From Lentisphaeria bacterium (GTDB lineage Bacteria; Verrucomicrobiota; Lentisphaeria; Victivallales; Victivallaceae), in contig JABLYX010000025.1 of NCBI GenBank assembly GCA_018265615.1, positions 1-59,742 on the forward strand: DNA of 59,742 bases. Reading direction: 5' to 3'. The position numbers and the translations under genes are program-made. Under the pieces are notes generated by a model. It saw only the letters and a list, made by a program, of their open reading frames with translations, did not search any database and was not told where the DNA came from. How positions within the stretch are numbered: position 1 is the stretch's first letter; every line of letters begins with the position of its first letter. Positions 40,037 to 49,680 of this stretch are shown here, piece by piece.

Positions 40037-42418
40037 ATGAATATCTCACGAAACTGGCTGGCCAAATACGTCACGATCGACTGTGACCTCGAAACGCTCT
40101 GCGACAAGCTCACGATGGCCGGAATTGAAGTCGAGGCCCTCGAAACGGCGGGAACCATCCCCGCCGGCGTTGTCGTCGGCAGGATCCTGACCCGCGCACC
40201 GCATCCGGATTCGGACCATATGTCGGTCTGCACGGTCGATGCGGGCAGCTGCACGCTGCAGATTGTCTGCGGGGCGCCGAACTGCGATCCGGGCAATGTC
40301 GTTCCGGTCGCGACGATCGGAACCGTCTTTCATACGCCGGAAGGCGATTTCAAAATCAAGAAGTCGAAGCTCCGCGGCGTCGAGTCGCAGGGGATGATGT
40401 GCAGCGAAAAGGAGCTCGGGCTCTCCGACAATCATGACGGGCTCATGCTGCTCGATCCCGCAACCGAGCTCGGGCTTCCGGTCGAACGGCTCTTTCCGGG
40501 CGATACGCGCATCGAGATCGAAGTCACCCCGAACCGCCCCGACTGGCTTTCGATGTGGGGCGTCGCGCGTGACGTCTCCTGCCTGCTCGGTACGGAGGCG
40601 AAGCTGCCGGAGGTCAGAGTTCCGGCCTGCTCCATCCCCGCTCCGGGCCTGGTTACGGTCGAGGCGCCGGATCTCTGCCGCCGCTATACCGGGCGGCTGA
40701 TTCGCAATGTGAAGGTCGGGCCGTCGCCGGAGTGGATTCAAAAGGCGCTCGAAAGCGTCGGCCTGCGGCCGATCAACAACGTGGTCGACGTGACGAATTT
40801 CGTCATGATGGAACTCGGGCAGCCGCTGCACGCGTTCGACCTCGCGAAGCTGAAGGAGGGGCGCGTCGTCGCCCGCCGGGCGAAGTCCGGGGAGAAGATC
40901 ACCACGCTTGACGGCAAGACCGTGACGCTCGAACCGCGTCACCTCGTGATCGCCGACGCCGGGAAGCCGATGGCGCTTGCGGGCGTGATGGGCGGTGAAT
41001 TTTCCGGCGTGACCGAAGAGACGACCGATGTGCTGCTCGAAAGCGCGATCTTCTTCTCCTCGAACATCCGCGCCACGAGCCGCGAGCTCGGCATTTCGAG
41101 TGATTCGAGCTACCGTTATGAGCGCGGCGTCGACTGGGATATGGCGGAGCTTGCCTCGAACCGCGCGGCGCAGCTGATCCTTGAAACCGCGGGCGGCGAA
41201 CTCGGCAGCGAGCTTGTCGATGTGAATTCGGGCCGCCCGGAGGAGAAGGTGATTCCGTGCCGTTTCGACCGGGTCCGCGCGCTGATCGGCACACAGGTGT
41301 CGAATGAGCGCATTGTCGAAATTTTCCGCGCGCTGCATCTGAGGGTCGATGACGTGACCGGGGCCGGCTGTGTCGTCACGGCGCCTTTGTTCCGGCTCGA
41401 CCTCGAGCGCGAGGCGGATCTTATCGAAGAGGTTGCGCGTATTGACGGGCTCGACCGGATTCCGGAGATCCCCGTCACCGGCAAGATCTGCGCCTCGATC
41501 CGCGAGGATGCATATCTGCCGCTCGAAACGATGCGCAACAAGATCATCGCGCTCGGCTTCGATGAATGTCTGCACTACAGTACCGTGAACCTCGAATCCG
41601 CACTTTCAGACAGCCGTTTCACCGAAGCGGACCTGATCCGGCTGAAGAATCCGATCAGCCTCGAACTCGCGATCATGCGTCCGAGCCTGCTCGGTGAGAT
41701 GCTCGGCTCGGTCGAGCGCAATATTTCCCGCCGGAACCTCACGCTGAAGCTCTTCGAAGTCGGCAAGGCGTTCTGCCGGAATCCGGAGCTTTTTCCGGAG
41801 GAGCGGTTCGAGCTCTGCATGGCGCTGACCGGGCTGAAGCATCCGGAGCAGTATTCGGATGAGCTCAGGCAGCAGTACGACTTCTATGATCTCAAGGGTG
41901 CGCTCGAATCGCTGTTCGGGCTTATGAACATCAAGCGTTACCGCTTTGTTCCGGCGGATGACGGCCGTTTCCGCAAGGGGCACGCGGCTGAAGTGCAGAT
42001 CGAAGGGAAGAAGGCCGGTATGTTCGGCGAACTTGCGTCCGGACTCACGAAGGGGTGGCGCACGACTTATCCGGTCTTCGCCGCCCAGCTCGACGTGGAG
42101 GCGCTGTTCGGAGCGGATCACGGCGCAGGCAACTACGTGCCGTTTTCGCTGTTCCCCGCGACGAGCCGTGATGTGGCGTTCGTTGCGCCGGCGGGGCTGA
42201 CGCATGCGGATGTGCTTGAGTTCATCCGCAAAGCGAAACCGGCGGACCTCGAATCGGTTCAGCTTTTCGACATCTTCGAGAAAGACGGGCGCAAGAGCAT
42301 GGCCTATCAGCTCACGTTCCGGAACCGGGAACGCACGCTGACCGACGCGGAGGTCAACTCCCGCTTCGAGAAGCTGCGCGGGAAGATGCAGAGCGAATTG
42401 AAAGTGGAATTGCGGTAG
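40037..42418 (+). CDS. pheT: Phenylalanyl-tRNA synthetase beta subunit
   Basis: 793 aa, the full bacterial length. Order: N-terminal tRNA-binding EMAP-like domain (GRILTRAPHPDSDHMSVCTV near 55, VCGAPNC), B3/B4 editing region (NVVDVTNFVMMELGQPLHAFD near 250), B5 (RFDRVRALIG near 410), class II-like core with LFEVGKAFC, and the C-terminal anticodon-binding domain (SRDVAFVAPAGLTHADVLEFI). It edits Tyr-tRNAPhe and positions the tRNA. Confidence 0.97.
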   Translation: MNISRNWLAKYVTIDCDLETLCDKLTMAGIEVEALETAGTIPAGVVVGRILTRAPHPDSDHMSVCTVDAGSCTLQIVCGAPNCDPGNVVPVATIGTVFHTPEGDFKIKKSKLRGVESQGMMCSEKELGLSDNHDGLMLLDPATELGLPVERLFPGDTRIEIEVTPNRPDWLSMWGVARDVSCLLGTEAKLPEVRVPACSIPAPGLVTVEAPDLCRRYTGRLIRNVKVGPSPEWIQKALESVGLRPINNVVDVTNFVMMELGQPLHAFDLAKLKEGRVVARRAKSGEKITTLDGKTVTLEPRHLVIADAGKPMALAGVMGGEFSGVTEETTDVLLESAIFFSSNIRATSRELGISSDSSYRYERGVDWDMAELASNRAAQLILETAGGELGSELVDVNSGRPEEKVIPCRFDRVRALIGTQVSNERIVEIFRALHLRVDDVTGAGCVVTAPLFRLDLEREADLIEEVARIDGLDRIPEIPVTGKICASIREDAYLPLETMRNKIIALGFDECLHYSTVNLESALSDSRFTEADLIRLKNPISLELAIMRPSLLGEMLGSVERNISRRNLTLKLFEVGKAFCRNPELFPEERFELCMALTGLKHPEQYSDELRQQYDFYDLKGALESLFGLMNIKRYRFVPADDGRFRKGHAAEVQIEGKKAGMFGELASGLTKGWRTTYPVFAAQLDVEALFGADHGAGNYVPFSLFPATSRDVAFVAPAGLTHADVLEFIRKAKPADLESVQLFDIFEKDGRKSMAYQLTFRNRERTLTDAEVNSRFEKLRGKMQSELKVELR

Positions 42419-42476
42419 CTCCCCGGCGGGGGGCTGCGGATCGAATGTACAACAGTAATCTGGGAAGGATATTACG

Positions 42477-42962
42477 ATGAGCAACAGCAGGAGTGCCGGA
42501 ACGGTGTTCGAGGGGAACCTCGACGCGAAGGGTCTCAAATTCGGAATCGTCTGCGCGCGGTTCAACGACTTTTTCGTGAGCAAGCTGCTCGACGGCGCGA
42601 TGGATGCGATCGTGCGCCACGGCGGCAGCGCGGAGGATGTGGCGGTCGCCTATGTGCCGGGGTCGTACGAGATTCCGTTCGCGGTCAAGAAAATGCTCCA
42701 GAGCGGGAAGTATGATGCGCTTCTGGCGCTCGGCGTGGTGATCCAGGGGGCGACTCCGCATGCGGGATACATCAACTCCGAAGTTGCGAAGTGCCTTGCG
42801 CAGCTCGGGATGGAGTTCGGTGTGCCGGTCACCTACGGCATGATTACGGCGGAGAACCTTGAGCAGGCGATCGAGCGCAGCGGCACGAAGGCCGGCAACA
42901 AGGGCGTCGATGCGGCGGTCGCGGCGATCGAAATGGCGAACCTGACCAGGACGATCCGGTAA
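42477..42962 (+). CDS. ribH: 6,7-dimethyl-8-ribityllumazine synthase
   Basis: 161 aa with GGAAGG upstream. FGIVCARFNDFFVSKLLDGA near residue 22, VPGSYEIPFAVKKM near 60, and VVIQGATPHAGYI with the catalytic His near 92. It builds the lumazine precursor of riboflavin and forms 60-mer or pentamer shells. Its stop overlaps the first base of nusB. Other rib genes (ribD, ribE) are 1.5 kb downstream; ribA/B is not in the window. Confidence 0.95.
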   Translation: MSNSRSAGTVFEGNLDAKGLKFGIVCARFNDFFVSKLLDGAMDAIVRHGGSAEDVAVAYVPGSYEIPFAVKKMLQSGKYDALLALGVVIQGATPHAGYINSEVAKCLAQLGMEFGVPVTYGMITAENLEQAIERSGTKAGNKGVDAAVAAIEMANLTRTIR

Positions 42963-43480
42963 TGTTCGAAGACGACGACTTTACCGGGAAACCGGGGAAC
43001 CGACCTCACGCGAAGCGGATGGGGCGCGAACTGGCCATGCAGTATCTGTTCCGCTGCGACATGCGGTGCGAGCTGCCGGACGCGGCGACCTTCGGCCTCT
43101 TTTTCGACCAGGTCAAGGATGAGCACGACCTGAAGGACAACCGTCTCGGGCGCAAGGCGAAGGAGTATGCCGAGAAACTCTATCTTGCCGTCGCGTTGAA
43201 CGGGGACGAGATTGACGCCGCGATCCGGAAGCGGACCGAGAACTGGGACCTTGAGCGGATTTCGCACGTCGACCGCAACATCATGCGCGTCGCGGTGGCG
43301 GAGATGTTTTACATGGACGACATCCCGCCGGTGGTCAGCATCGACGAGGCGGTCGAAATCGCGCGCGACTACTCCGGCGACGAGGCCGGCAGCTTCATCA
43401 ACGGTGTTCTGAACGGTGTCAAGGATACGCTGAAACGGGATCCGCGCGGTGGAAAACAACCGAAGGGTGAACAGGAATGA
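42962..43480 (+). CDS. nusB: Transcription antitermination factor NusB
   Basis: 172 aa, longer than most NusB because of an N-terminal 15-residue stretch and a charged C-terminal tail. ARGINE-rich RNA-binding start KRMGRELAMQYLFRCDMR near 20 and the end IDEAVEIARDYSGDEAGSFINGVLNGV near 137 are diagnostic. It works with NusE/S10 in rRNA antitermination. Co-location with ribH is common in bacteria. ftsY starts inside its stop (ATGA). Confidence 0.92.
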   Translation: MFEDDDFTGKPGNRPHAKRMGRELAMQYLFRCDMRCELPDAATFGLFFDQVKDEHDLKDNRLGRKAKEYAEKLYLAVALNGDEIDAAIRKRTENWDLERISHVDRNIMRVAVAEMFYMDDIPPVVSIDEAVEIARDYSGDEAGSFINGVLNGVKDTLKRDPRGGKQPKGEQE

Positions 43481-44427
43481 AATCGATTTTCTCCATCTTC
43501 AAGCGAGGACTGGAAAAGACCACGACCAAGGTCACGCGGACGATCAGCTCGATCTTCACCGGCGTCAAAGCGCACAGCGCCGCGACCTTCGATGAGCTCG
43601 AAGAGCTGCTGATTGCGGCCGACTTCGGCGTCCCCGCGTCGCTCCGCATCGTCGGGGAGATCCGGGACCGGTACGAGCGCGGCGCGATCGCCACGAACGC
43701 CGACCTCGTCAAAATCGCCTCGGAGACGGTGAAAGAGATCCTGCGCCAGCGTTCCCGCCCGATCCACTGTGCGGAAGCGGGCAAGCCGACCGTGATTCTC
43801 ATGGTCGGCGTGAACGGCAGCGGCAAAACCACGACCATCGGCAAGCTTGCAGCCCGCTTCCGGGCGGACGGCAAGCGCGTGGTTCTCGCGGCGTGCGACA
43901 CGTTCCGCGCGGCGGCGGTCGAGCAGCTTCAGCTCTGGGGCGACCGGACCGATTCACAGGTCGTCTCCGCGAAGCACGGGGCGGACCCCGCCAGCGTCGC
44001 TTACGACGCCACGCAGGCCGCGCTCGCGCGCAACGCGGATTATCTGCTGATCGACACGGCGGGCCGCCAGCACAACCAGAAGGGGCTGATGGAAGAGCTT
44101 GCGAAGATCCGCCGCTCGATTGAGAAGGTCTATCCCGGCGCGCCGCACGAGGTGTGGCTCACGGTGGATGCGAGCCTCGGCGGCAACGTGCTGAACCAGG
44201 CGCGTGAATTTTCGAAGACGACCGGCGTGACGGGGCTCGTCCTGACCAAGCTCGACGGAACCGGCAAGGGCGGCATGGTCGTCGCGCTGCACCAGGAGTT
44301 CGAGCTGCCGACGTTCTTTATCGGACTCGGCGAGCAGCCGGAGGATCTGCAGCCGTTCAGTCCCGAATATTACGCCGACGCACTGTTCGGTGAGGAAGCC
44401 GCGAACGAAGAAGAGGAGCACCATTGA
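43477..44427 (+). CDS. ftsY: Signal recognition particle receptor FtsY
   Basis: 316 aa. The NG domain is complete: helical N part, GVNGSGKTTTIGKLAARF (G1) near 110, DTFRAAAVEQLQLW, DTAGRQHNQKGLMEEL (G3), TKLDGTGKGGMVVAL (G4) and FIGLGEQPEDLQPF. The acidic N-terminal A domain of E. coli is missing, as in many bacteria; a short basic start may contact the membrane. It receives ribosome-SRP complexes at the inner membrane. Confidence 0.96.
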   Translation: MKSIFSIFKRGLEKTTTKVTRTISSIFTGVKAHSAATFDELEELLIAADFGVPASLRIVGEIRDRYERGAIATNADLVKIASETVKEILRQRSRPIHCAEAGKPTVILMVGVNGSGKTTTIGKLAARFRADGKRVVLAACDTFRAAAVEQLQLWGDRTDSQVVSAKHGADPASVAYDATQAALARNADYLLIDTAGRQHNQKGLMEELAKIRRSIEKVYPGAPHEVWLTVDASLGGNVLNQAREFSKTTGVTGLVLTKLDGTGKGGMVVALHQEFELPTFFIGLGEQPEDLQPFSPEYYADALFGEEAANEEEEHH

Positions 44428-45470
44428 TTCCCATGAGCGAAGAGAATTCCGATCGATTATATATGCTTGAGGCGCTCGGCCTCGCGCGCATGGGTTGGGG
44501 GTTGACCAGCCCGAATCCGATGGTCGGCGCGGTTATCGTCCGCGACGAAGTCATCATCGGCCGCGGCTACCATTTCAGGGCCGGCGAGCCGCACGCGGAG
44601 ATCAATGCGTTTTCCGACGCGACCCGTCACGGTTTCGACCCGAAGGGCGCGACGATCTACGTCACGCTTGAGCCGTGCTGTACGACCGGGCGCACCCCTC
44701 CCTGCACCGACGCGATCATCGCGGCCGGGATCAGGCGGGTCGTGATCGGATCGCTCGACCCGAATCCGCACCATACGGGCCGCGGCGTCGAACAGCTCGA
44801 AGCCGCCGGGATCGAGGTTACGGTCGGCGTTGAGCAGAGCGCATGCAGCGAGTTGAACCAGGCGTTCTTCAAGTGGATCAGCACCGGCAAGCCGTTCGTG
44901 ATCCTGAAAATGGCGATGACGCTCGACGGCAAGATCGCGACCGCTTCCGGTGAGTCGAAGTGGATCACCGGGCCCGATGCGCGCCGCCGTGTCCAGGCGC
45001 TGCGCCGCCTCAGCGACGCCATCATGGTCGGCGGCGAAACCGTGCGGCAGGACCGTCCGCAGCTGACGGTACGTGAACCGGAGTCCTGGCCGCGGCAGCC
45101 GCTGCGTATCATCGCGAGCCGCAGCATGGATGATGAAGAGGTCGCGTTCTTTTTCCCCGACGGCAATGCCGAACGGGTTGAGCTTGAGACGAACGAAGAG
45201 TGGCACAGTCTGCTGATCCGGCTCGGTGCGCGCAATATCACCTGTTTGCTGATCGAAGGCGGCGGGGAACTCGCAGCCGCGGCGATCGATGCGGGCGCGG
45301 TCGACATGGTCGAGTTCCATATCGCGCCGAAGCTGCTCGGCGGCCGCGACAGCCGGCCGGTGCTCGGCGGGAACAACCCCGAATCGATGGAGTTCGCCCG
45401 GAAGCTGCACAACGTCAAAGTGACCCACTACGGCGAAGATATCGCCATATCAGGATATCTGGAGGAATAA
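44424..45470 (+). CDS. ribD: Bifunctional riboflavin biosynthesis deaminase/reductase RibD
   Basis: ~348 aa from TTG 44424, five bases after AGGAG and overlapping the ftsY stop; ATG 44433 (three residues shorter) is an alternative with wider spacing. N-terminal deaminase with zinc site: GEPHAEINAF near 55 and PCCTTGRTPPCTDAI near 88. C-terminal reductase: KWITGPDARRRVQALRRLSDAIMVG near residue 175 and IEGGGELAAAAI near 278. It performs the second and third steps from GTP-derived pyrimidine. ribE follows after 2 bp. Confidence 0.95.
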   Translation: MIPMSEENSDRLYMLEALGLARMGWGLTSPNPMVGAVIVRDEVIIGRGYHFRAGEPHAEINAFSDATRHGFDPKGATIYVTLEPCCTTGRTPPCTDAIIAAGIRRVVIGSLDPNPHHTGRGVEQLEAAGIEVTVGVEQSACSELNQAFFKWISTGKPFVILKMAMTLDGKIATASGESKWITGPDARRRVQALRRLSDAIMVGGETVRQDRPQLTVREPESWPRQPLRIIASRSMDDEEVAFFFPDGNAERVELETNEEWHSLLIRLGARNITCLLIEGGGELAAAAIDAGAVDMVEFHIAPKLLGGRDSRPVLGGNNPESMEFARKLHNVKVTHYGEDIAISGYLEE

Positions 45471-45472
45471 CG

Positions 45473-46126
45473 ATGTTTACCGGCCTGGTGGAAATGACCG
45501 GCGTGCTGGTCAGCCTGCGCGGAGAGCACCTTGCGCTCCGCCCGTCGAAGAGGTTCGAGAATCCCGCCTACGGCGAAAGCGTCGCCGTGAACGGCTGCTG
45601 CCTGACGCTCGAGCGCGAGCTGCCCGGCGGCGCGCTCGAATTCTTCACCCTGGCCGAAACCCAGCGGCGCACGAATCTCGGCAAACTCAGGCCGGGTTCG
45701 CTGCTGAACCTCGAACGCGCTTTGCGGGTCGGGGACCGGATGGGCGGGCACATCGTCTCCGGGCACATCGATGCGGCTGCCGAAGTGATCGATTTCCGCA
45801 AGATGCCGGACGGCGACTATGAGCTGCGCGTCGCGCTGCCGGAGACGCTTGCGCCGGAGCTGGTCGAGAAGGGCAGCGTCGCGATCGACGGCGTATCGCT
45901 GACGGTCGTCGACGTCGGCAAACATGATTTTTCCGTCCGGCTGATTCCCGTGACCCGCAGCGATACCGCGCTTGTGGAACGTGTGCCGGGTACGCTTGTG
46001 AACCTCGAGGGCGACATTATCGGCAAATATGTCCGCCGCCAGTTCGAGCTGCGCGTGGGGGAGGCGTCCGCTTTGCCCCGGTCGGAGGTCACGATGGACA
46101 CGCTGCGGGAAGCGGGGTTCCTGTGA
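45473..46126 (+). CDS. ribE: Riboflavin synthase alpha subunit
   Basis: 217 aa from ATG 45473 with GGAGGA upstream. MFTGLVEMTG start is diagnostic. Two homologous barrels: GESVAVNGCCLTL near 40 and KGSVAIDGVSLTVVDV near 140, and MGGHIVSGHIDA. It dismutates two lumazines to riboflavin. A longer frame starting inside ribD is rejected. Also called ribC in some species. Confidence 0.94.
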   Translation: MFTGLVEMTGVLVSLRGEHLALRPSKRFENPAYGESVAVNGCCLTLERELPGGALEFFTLAETQRRTNLGKLRPGSLLNLERALRVGDRMGGHIVSGHIDAAAEVIDFRKMPDGDYELRVALPETLAPELVEKGSVAIDGVSLTVVDVGKHDFSVRLIPVTRSDTALVERVPGTLVNLEGDIIGKYVRRQFELRVGEASALPRSEVTMDTLREAGFL

Positions 46127-46890
46127 AACCGGCGGTTGAGTTCGGCGTGGCCTTTCCCTCCGAGGAGGGATTCGCCCGGATGCCGGAGCCATATCCCGGA
46201 GCGTTGGGTTTTCTCGCGCTTCCGGGCGGTGCGTTTGAGAGTGTCGAGCTGCGTATGAAGCTCCATAAGGTTGCATCCGGCAAGGTCGCGATCATTCCGC
46301 GCGAGCTTCTGACGTATGAGGTCGCCGCGCTGCTGCCGGAGCAGAATACCGCCCTCAAGACCGAATTCGCCCGCTTTTTCCGGGCGCGCTGTAAACGCGC
46401 GGCAGAGCTTCGCTGCGGCGAGGTCGGGCTGCGGGTCGACTGGGAGCGCATGCAGTCGGAAGGCCCGTACCGTGAATCGCTGCTTATGCTGCTGCGCGGC
46501 ACGTTCGGGATCCTCGATGAGTTCCGCCTGAAGCTGCGGATTGCATTGCGGCTGCCGGGCGACGCGGCGGCGTATGTGCGGTTCATCCGCGAGATGCTGT
46601 TTCCCGGCCTCGTGCTTTCGCTTGAATGCACGCCGGGGCAGATTGACGCCGGAGCGCTGCACACGCTCCGGTTTTACTCGGATTTTTTTGTGCTGCACCC
46701 CGACCCCGAAACCGGGCGGAACTGGAGTGCGGATGAGATACGGAAGCTCGCCGGAGACGCGGGAACGCTCTGCGTTTCGCCGCGCCGGTTCGGAATCGTG
46801 ACCGATGACATTCAGGCGGCCGCCGCGCTGGCGGAGGAGTGCCGGCGCCCTGCCGCGCCGCCGGAGAACAAGGAGATGGAATCATGTTGA
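46123..46890 (+). CDS. Unknown protein between ribE and pdxJ
   Basis: 255 aa from GTG 46123, overlapping the ribE stop by 4 bp and running 7 bp into pdxJ. No signal peptide or membrane segment. The alternation of strands and helices (LRIALRLPGD, MLFPGLVLSLECTPGQ, TLRFYSDFFVLHPD, GTLCVSPRRFGIVTDDIQAAAAL) suggests a TIM-barrel-like fold, with the last strand resembling phosphate-binding barrels such as its neighbour PdxJ. No catalytic signature is recognised. Tight translational coupling to vitamin B2 and B6 genes implies cytoplasmic function, possibly cofactor-related. That is inference. Confidence 0.75.
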   Translation: MKPAVEFGVAFPSEEGFARMPEPYPGALGFLALPGGAFESVELRMKLHKVASGKVAIIPRELLTYEVAALLPEQNTALKTEFARFFRARCKRAAELRCGEVGLRVDWERMQSEGPYRESLLMLLRGTFGILDEFRLKLRIALRLPGDAAAYVRFIREMLFPGLVLSLECTPGQIDAGALHTLRFYSDFFVLHPDPETGRNWSADEIRKLAGDAGTLCVSPRRFGIVTDDIQAAAALAEECRRPAAPPENKEMESC

Positions 46891-47603
46891 AACTCGGAGT
46901 GAATATCGACCATATCGCCACCGTGCGCCAGGCGCGCAAGGCTGTTTCGCCGCGTCCGCTCGACGGTGCGCGTCTCGCGGAAAAGGCCGGGGCGTGGGGG
47001 ATCACCGCGCACCTGCGTGAAGACCGCCGCCATATCCTGGATGAGGATATCCGCGAACTTGCGGCCAATGTGAAGAACCTGAATATGGAGATGGCCGTCA
47101 CCGATGAGATGGTCCGCATCGCGTGTGAAGTCAGGCCGCACAGCAGCTGCCTCGTGCCGGAAAAGCGCCAGGAGCTGACCACCGAAGGCGGCCTCGACGT
47201 CGCCGGACAGTGCGGCAAGGTCCGCGCCGCGGTCGAAAAACTGCATGGGGCGGGTATTGTCGTCAGCCTCTTCATCGACCCCGAATTCGCGCAGCTCGAT
47301 GCGGCGAAGGAGGTCGGGGCCGACTATGTCGAACTCCACACCGGAACCTATTCGAATGCCTCCGGCGCCGCGCAGCGGCAGGAGCTCGAACGGTTGAAGG
47401 CCGCCGCGGAGTACGCGCATAAGCTCGGGCTCTCGGTCAACGCCGGCCACGGCATCGATTATGAGAATATCGCGGGCATCCTCGAAATTCCGTACCTTTC
47501 GGAGCTCAACATCGGGCATTCGATCGTCGGGCGCGCAATCATGGCCGGCATGGAGCAGGCGGTGCGTGAGATGATCGATGCGATGAAGCCGTACGCGAAA
47601 TAG
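46884..47603 (+). CDS. pdxJ: Pyridoxine 5'-phosphate synthase
   Basis: 239 aa from ATG 46884, eight bases after AAGGAG. LGVNIDHIATVRQAR at the start, ITAHLREDRRHI near 40, EMAVTDEM, and VNAGHGIDYENI near 193 followed by LNIGHSIVGRAI carry the phosphate and catalytic His/Glu sites. It condenses aminoacetone phosphate with deoxyxylulose phosphate to PNP. Its usual partner pdxA is not in the window. Confidence 0.96.
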   Translation: MLKLGVNIDHIATVRQARKAVSPRPLDGARLAEKAGAWGITAHLREDRRHILDEDIRELAANVKNLNMEMAVTDEMVRIACEVRPHSSCLVPEKRQELTTEGGLDVAGQCGKVRAAVEKLHGAGIVVSLFIDPEFAQLDAAKEVGADYVELHTGTYSNASGAAQRQELERLKAAAEYAHKLGLSVNAGHGIDYENIAGILEIPYLSELNIGHSIVGRAIMAGMEQAVREMIDAMKPYAK

Positions 47604-47604
47604 C

Positions 47605-49212
47605 ATGAGTTCGCAGCGCGGACACGGAATCCTGAAAAGCTCGCTCGGCGTCTCTGCCGCGACGCTGCTCTCCCGCATCCTCGGACTGGTTCGGGTGATG
47701 CTTGAGGCGCGTGTGCTCGGCGGCGATGCGGTCGCAAGCGCCTGGGGGCTTGCGTTCGCGATCCCGAATACGTTCCGGCGGCTGCTCGGCGAGGGTGCGC
47801 TCGGAACGGCGCTTATCCCGCTTATCTCCGAAACCGATGCGAACGCGGGTCCGGAGCAGGTCCGGCGCGAGCTCGGCATTGTTTTTTCGGTGCTTTCGCT
47901 GATCCTCGCGTTGGTCGTGGCCGTTGTGGCCGGCGGCGCAGTCGGGCTGCGGGAGCTTTCGCACAACGAGACCGTTGCGCAGCTGCTGCCGGTGCTTGCC
48001 AGCGAACGCGTCCGGCTCGCATTCACGATTCTGCCGCTCCTGATGCCCTATGCGTTCTTTATCTGTCTCGTCGGGGCGATCGGCGCGGTGCTGAATACCC
48101 GGAGGATTTTCGTACTGCCCGCCCTCGGCGCGCTGCTGCTGAACTTCTTTCTCATCGGCGGGCTCTATGCGGCGTTCAGCCGGAAGCTCGCGGGCGTGCA
48201 GCTGGTCGGTTTCCTCGAGACGCTTTCGGTCCTCGTCCTCGCCTCCGGCGTGGTTCAGCTTGTGCTGATGCTGATGCTGCTCTGGAAGGCCGGGCGGTTT
48301 CCCGCCATATCGCGGGAGGCGTTCCGCGAAAGCGGCATTCTCGGACGGCTCTGGCGGCTTGTGCTGCCCGGCATGATCGGCGGCGCCGCGCTGCAGATCA
48401 GTTTCCTCGTGGATCGTACGCTCGCAATCTGTCTCGGGCCGAAAGCGGTTCCGGCGCTGAACTATGTCGACCGCATCATCGATCTGCCGATCGGCATCTA
48501 TGCGATTGCGCTCGGCTCGGTATTGACCGCGACCATGTCCCGGGCGGCGGCGAGGGGTAATCTCGAGGAGATTTCGCACGATCTTGCATTCAGCCTCCGG
48601 CACGTTTATTTCCTTTGCATCCCCATGGCGGTCGGCGTGATCTTTTTCTGGGAGCCGATGATCCGCATTCTCTGCCTCGGCGGGAATTATACGGAAGAGG
48701 ATCTGATGGCGGCCCGCATGGTTGCGATCTTCTACGGCGCCGGAATCCCCGCTTTCTGTTCGATCAAGGTGCTGCTGGCCCCGTTCAACGCGCGGAAGAT
48801 GATGACTACGACGCTGCGCTATTCGCTCATCGCGATCGGCTGTAACATCGTCCTGAATCTGTTGCTTATGTGGCACCTGAAGCAGGGCGGCATTGCGCTC
48901 GCGACCGTGCTTGCGTCGATGCTGAACAACACGCTGCTGCTGCGTCACCTGCGGCGTGAAGGAATTCCGCTCGACGGGTGCGGCATTTTCCGGACGGTAG
49001 CCCGTTCTCTCGCTGTCGCGCTCGCCGCCGGATTCGCCCTGATGTGGCTTTATCCGTTCCTGCGCACCCGCCTGACCTTCCGCCACGTCGGGGAATTCCC
49101 CGCTTTCGCGGTCCTCGGCACGCTGTTCGCCGTGCTTTATTTCATCGGGAGCCGCTTCTGCCGTGCTCCCGAAATTCATGAGCTGTTCGGCGTCATGCGC
49201 CGCCGGCGGTAA
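47605..49212 (+). CDS. murJ: Lipid II flippase MurJ
   Basis: 535 aa, about 14 membrane segments. The N-terminus SSLGVSAATLLSRILGLVR and AFAIPNTFRRLLGEGALGTALIP with the essential Arg residues are diagnostic of MurJ/MviN. Further landmarks: LVDRTLAICL, YVDRIIDLPIGIYAIALGSVLT near 300 and KVLLAPFNARKMMTT near 400. It flips lipid II for peptidoglycan synthesis. The start is 1 bp after the pdxJ stop. It ends the core gene block. Confidence 0.93.
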   Translation: MSSQRGHGILKSSLGVSAATLLSRILGLVRVMLEARVLGGDAVASAWGLAFAIPNTFRRLLGEGALGTALIPLISETDANAGPEQVRRELGIVFSVLSLILALVVAVVAGGAVGLRELSHNETVAQLLPVLASERVRLAFTILPLLMPYAFFICLVGAIGAVLNTRRIFVLPALGALLLNFFLIGGLYAAFSRKLAGVQLVGFLETLSVLVLASGVVQLVLMLMLLWKAGRFPAISREAFRESGILGRLWRLVLPGMIGGAALQISFLVDRTLAICLGPKAVPALNYVDRIIDLPIGIYAIALGSVLTATMSRAAARGNLEEISHDLAFSLRHVYFLCIPMAVGVIFFWEPMIRILCLGGNYTEEDLMAARMVAIFYGAGIPAFCSIKVLLAPFNARKMMTTTLRYSLIAIGCNIVLNLLLMWHLKQGGIALATVLASMLNNTLLLRHLRREGIPLDGCGIFRTVARSLAVALAAGFALMWLYPFLRTRLTFRHVGEFPAFAVLGTLFAVLYFIGSRFCRAPEIHELFGVMRRRR

Positions 49213-49680
49213 GATGCCAAAGAGGCCTCTTCATCAGAACCGACTGTTATTGAATCGATGGACGAGGAGGCTTCATTTCGCGCTGCCGGCCATCTCCTCC
49301 GCATGGCAAGTATGCCGTTAACGATTGAAGAACCAGGCCACGGCTTTCATCGCCAGTATCCAATGTTGATCGGAGGAACAGGCAATATCTTTCACGAGAA
49401 ACCTCCCGGTTTACAGAAGCCTCTGATCATAAAATATCACGGGGAGAGCGGTTTGCAAGTTCTTTTCCGTTTCCGATCCGTACTTCTGTTCATTCTTGAC
49501 TTTGGAGCAGGATTGTTCGGCGGGCAGAATTGAAAGAGCTTGGCCTCCGGGAAAGGATATGATATCCTATCGATACTTCATTGGAGCGGAGGAACGGTAT
49601 TTCCTCATCGTATTCGGATCTGCTCAATCCATCATTTGAAAGCTATTTGAGGGGGAATCCCCGAAAAAGGCAAAAAAAAG
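49213..49680. other. Gene-poor gap after murJ
   Basis: The 468 bp hold no gene I can support. A 91-codon frame at 49258-49533 lacks a ribosome site and family features. Two palindromes stand out: AAGAGGCCTCTT at 49220-49231 and AGGATATGATATCCT at 49554-49568. The composition is more AT-rich than the flanks. Confidence 0.5.
49671..49680 (-). terminator. T tract after tRNA-Phe
   Basis: On the minus strand a run of seven to eight T residues begins three bases after the encoded CCA. It may end the tRNA transcript, although no dedicated hairpin stands between. Confidence 0.4.

Noticed and set aside
49258..49533. A 91-codon frame after murJ
   Set aside because: No ribosome site and mixed composition without a family signal. 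Left as non-coding.
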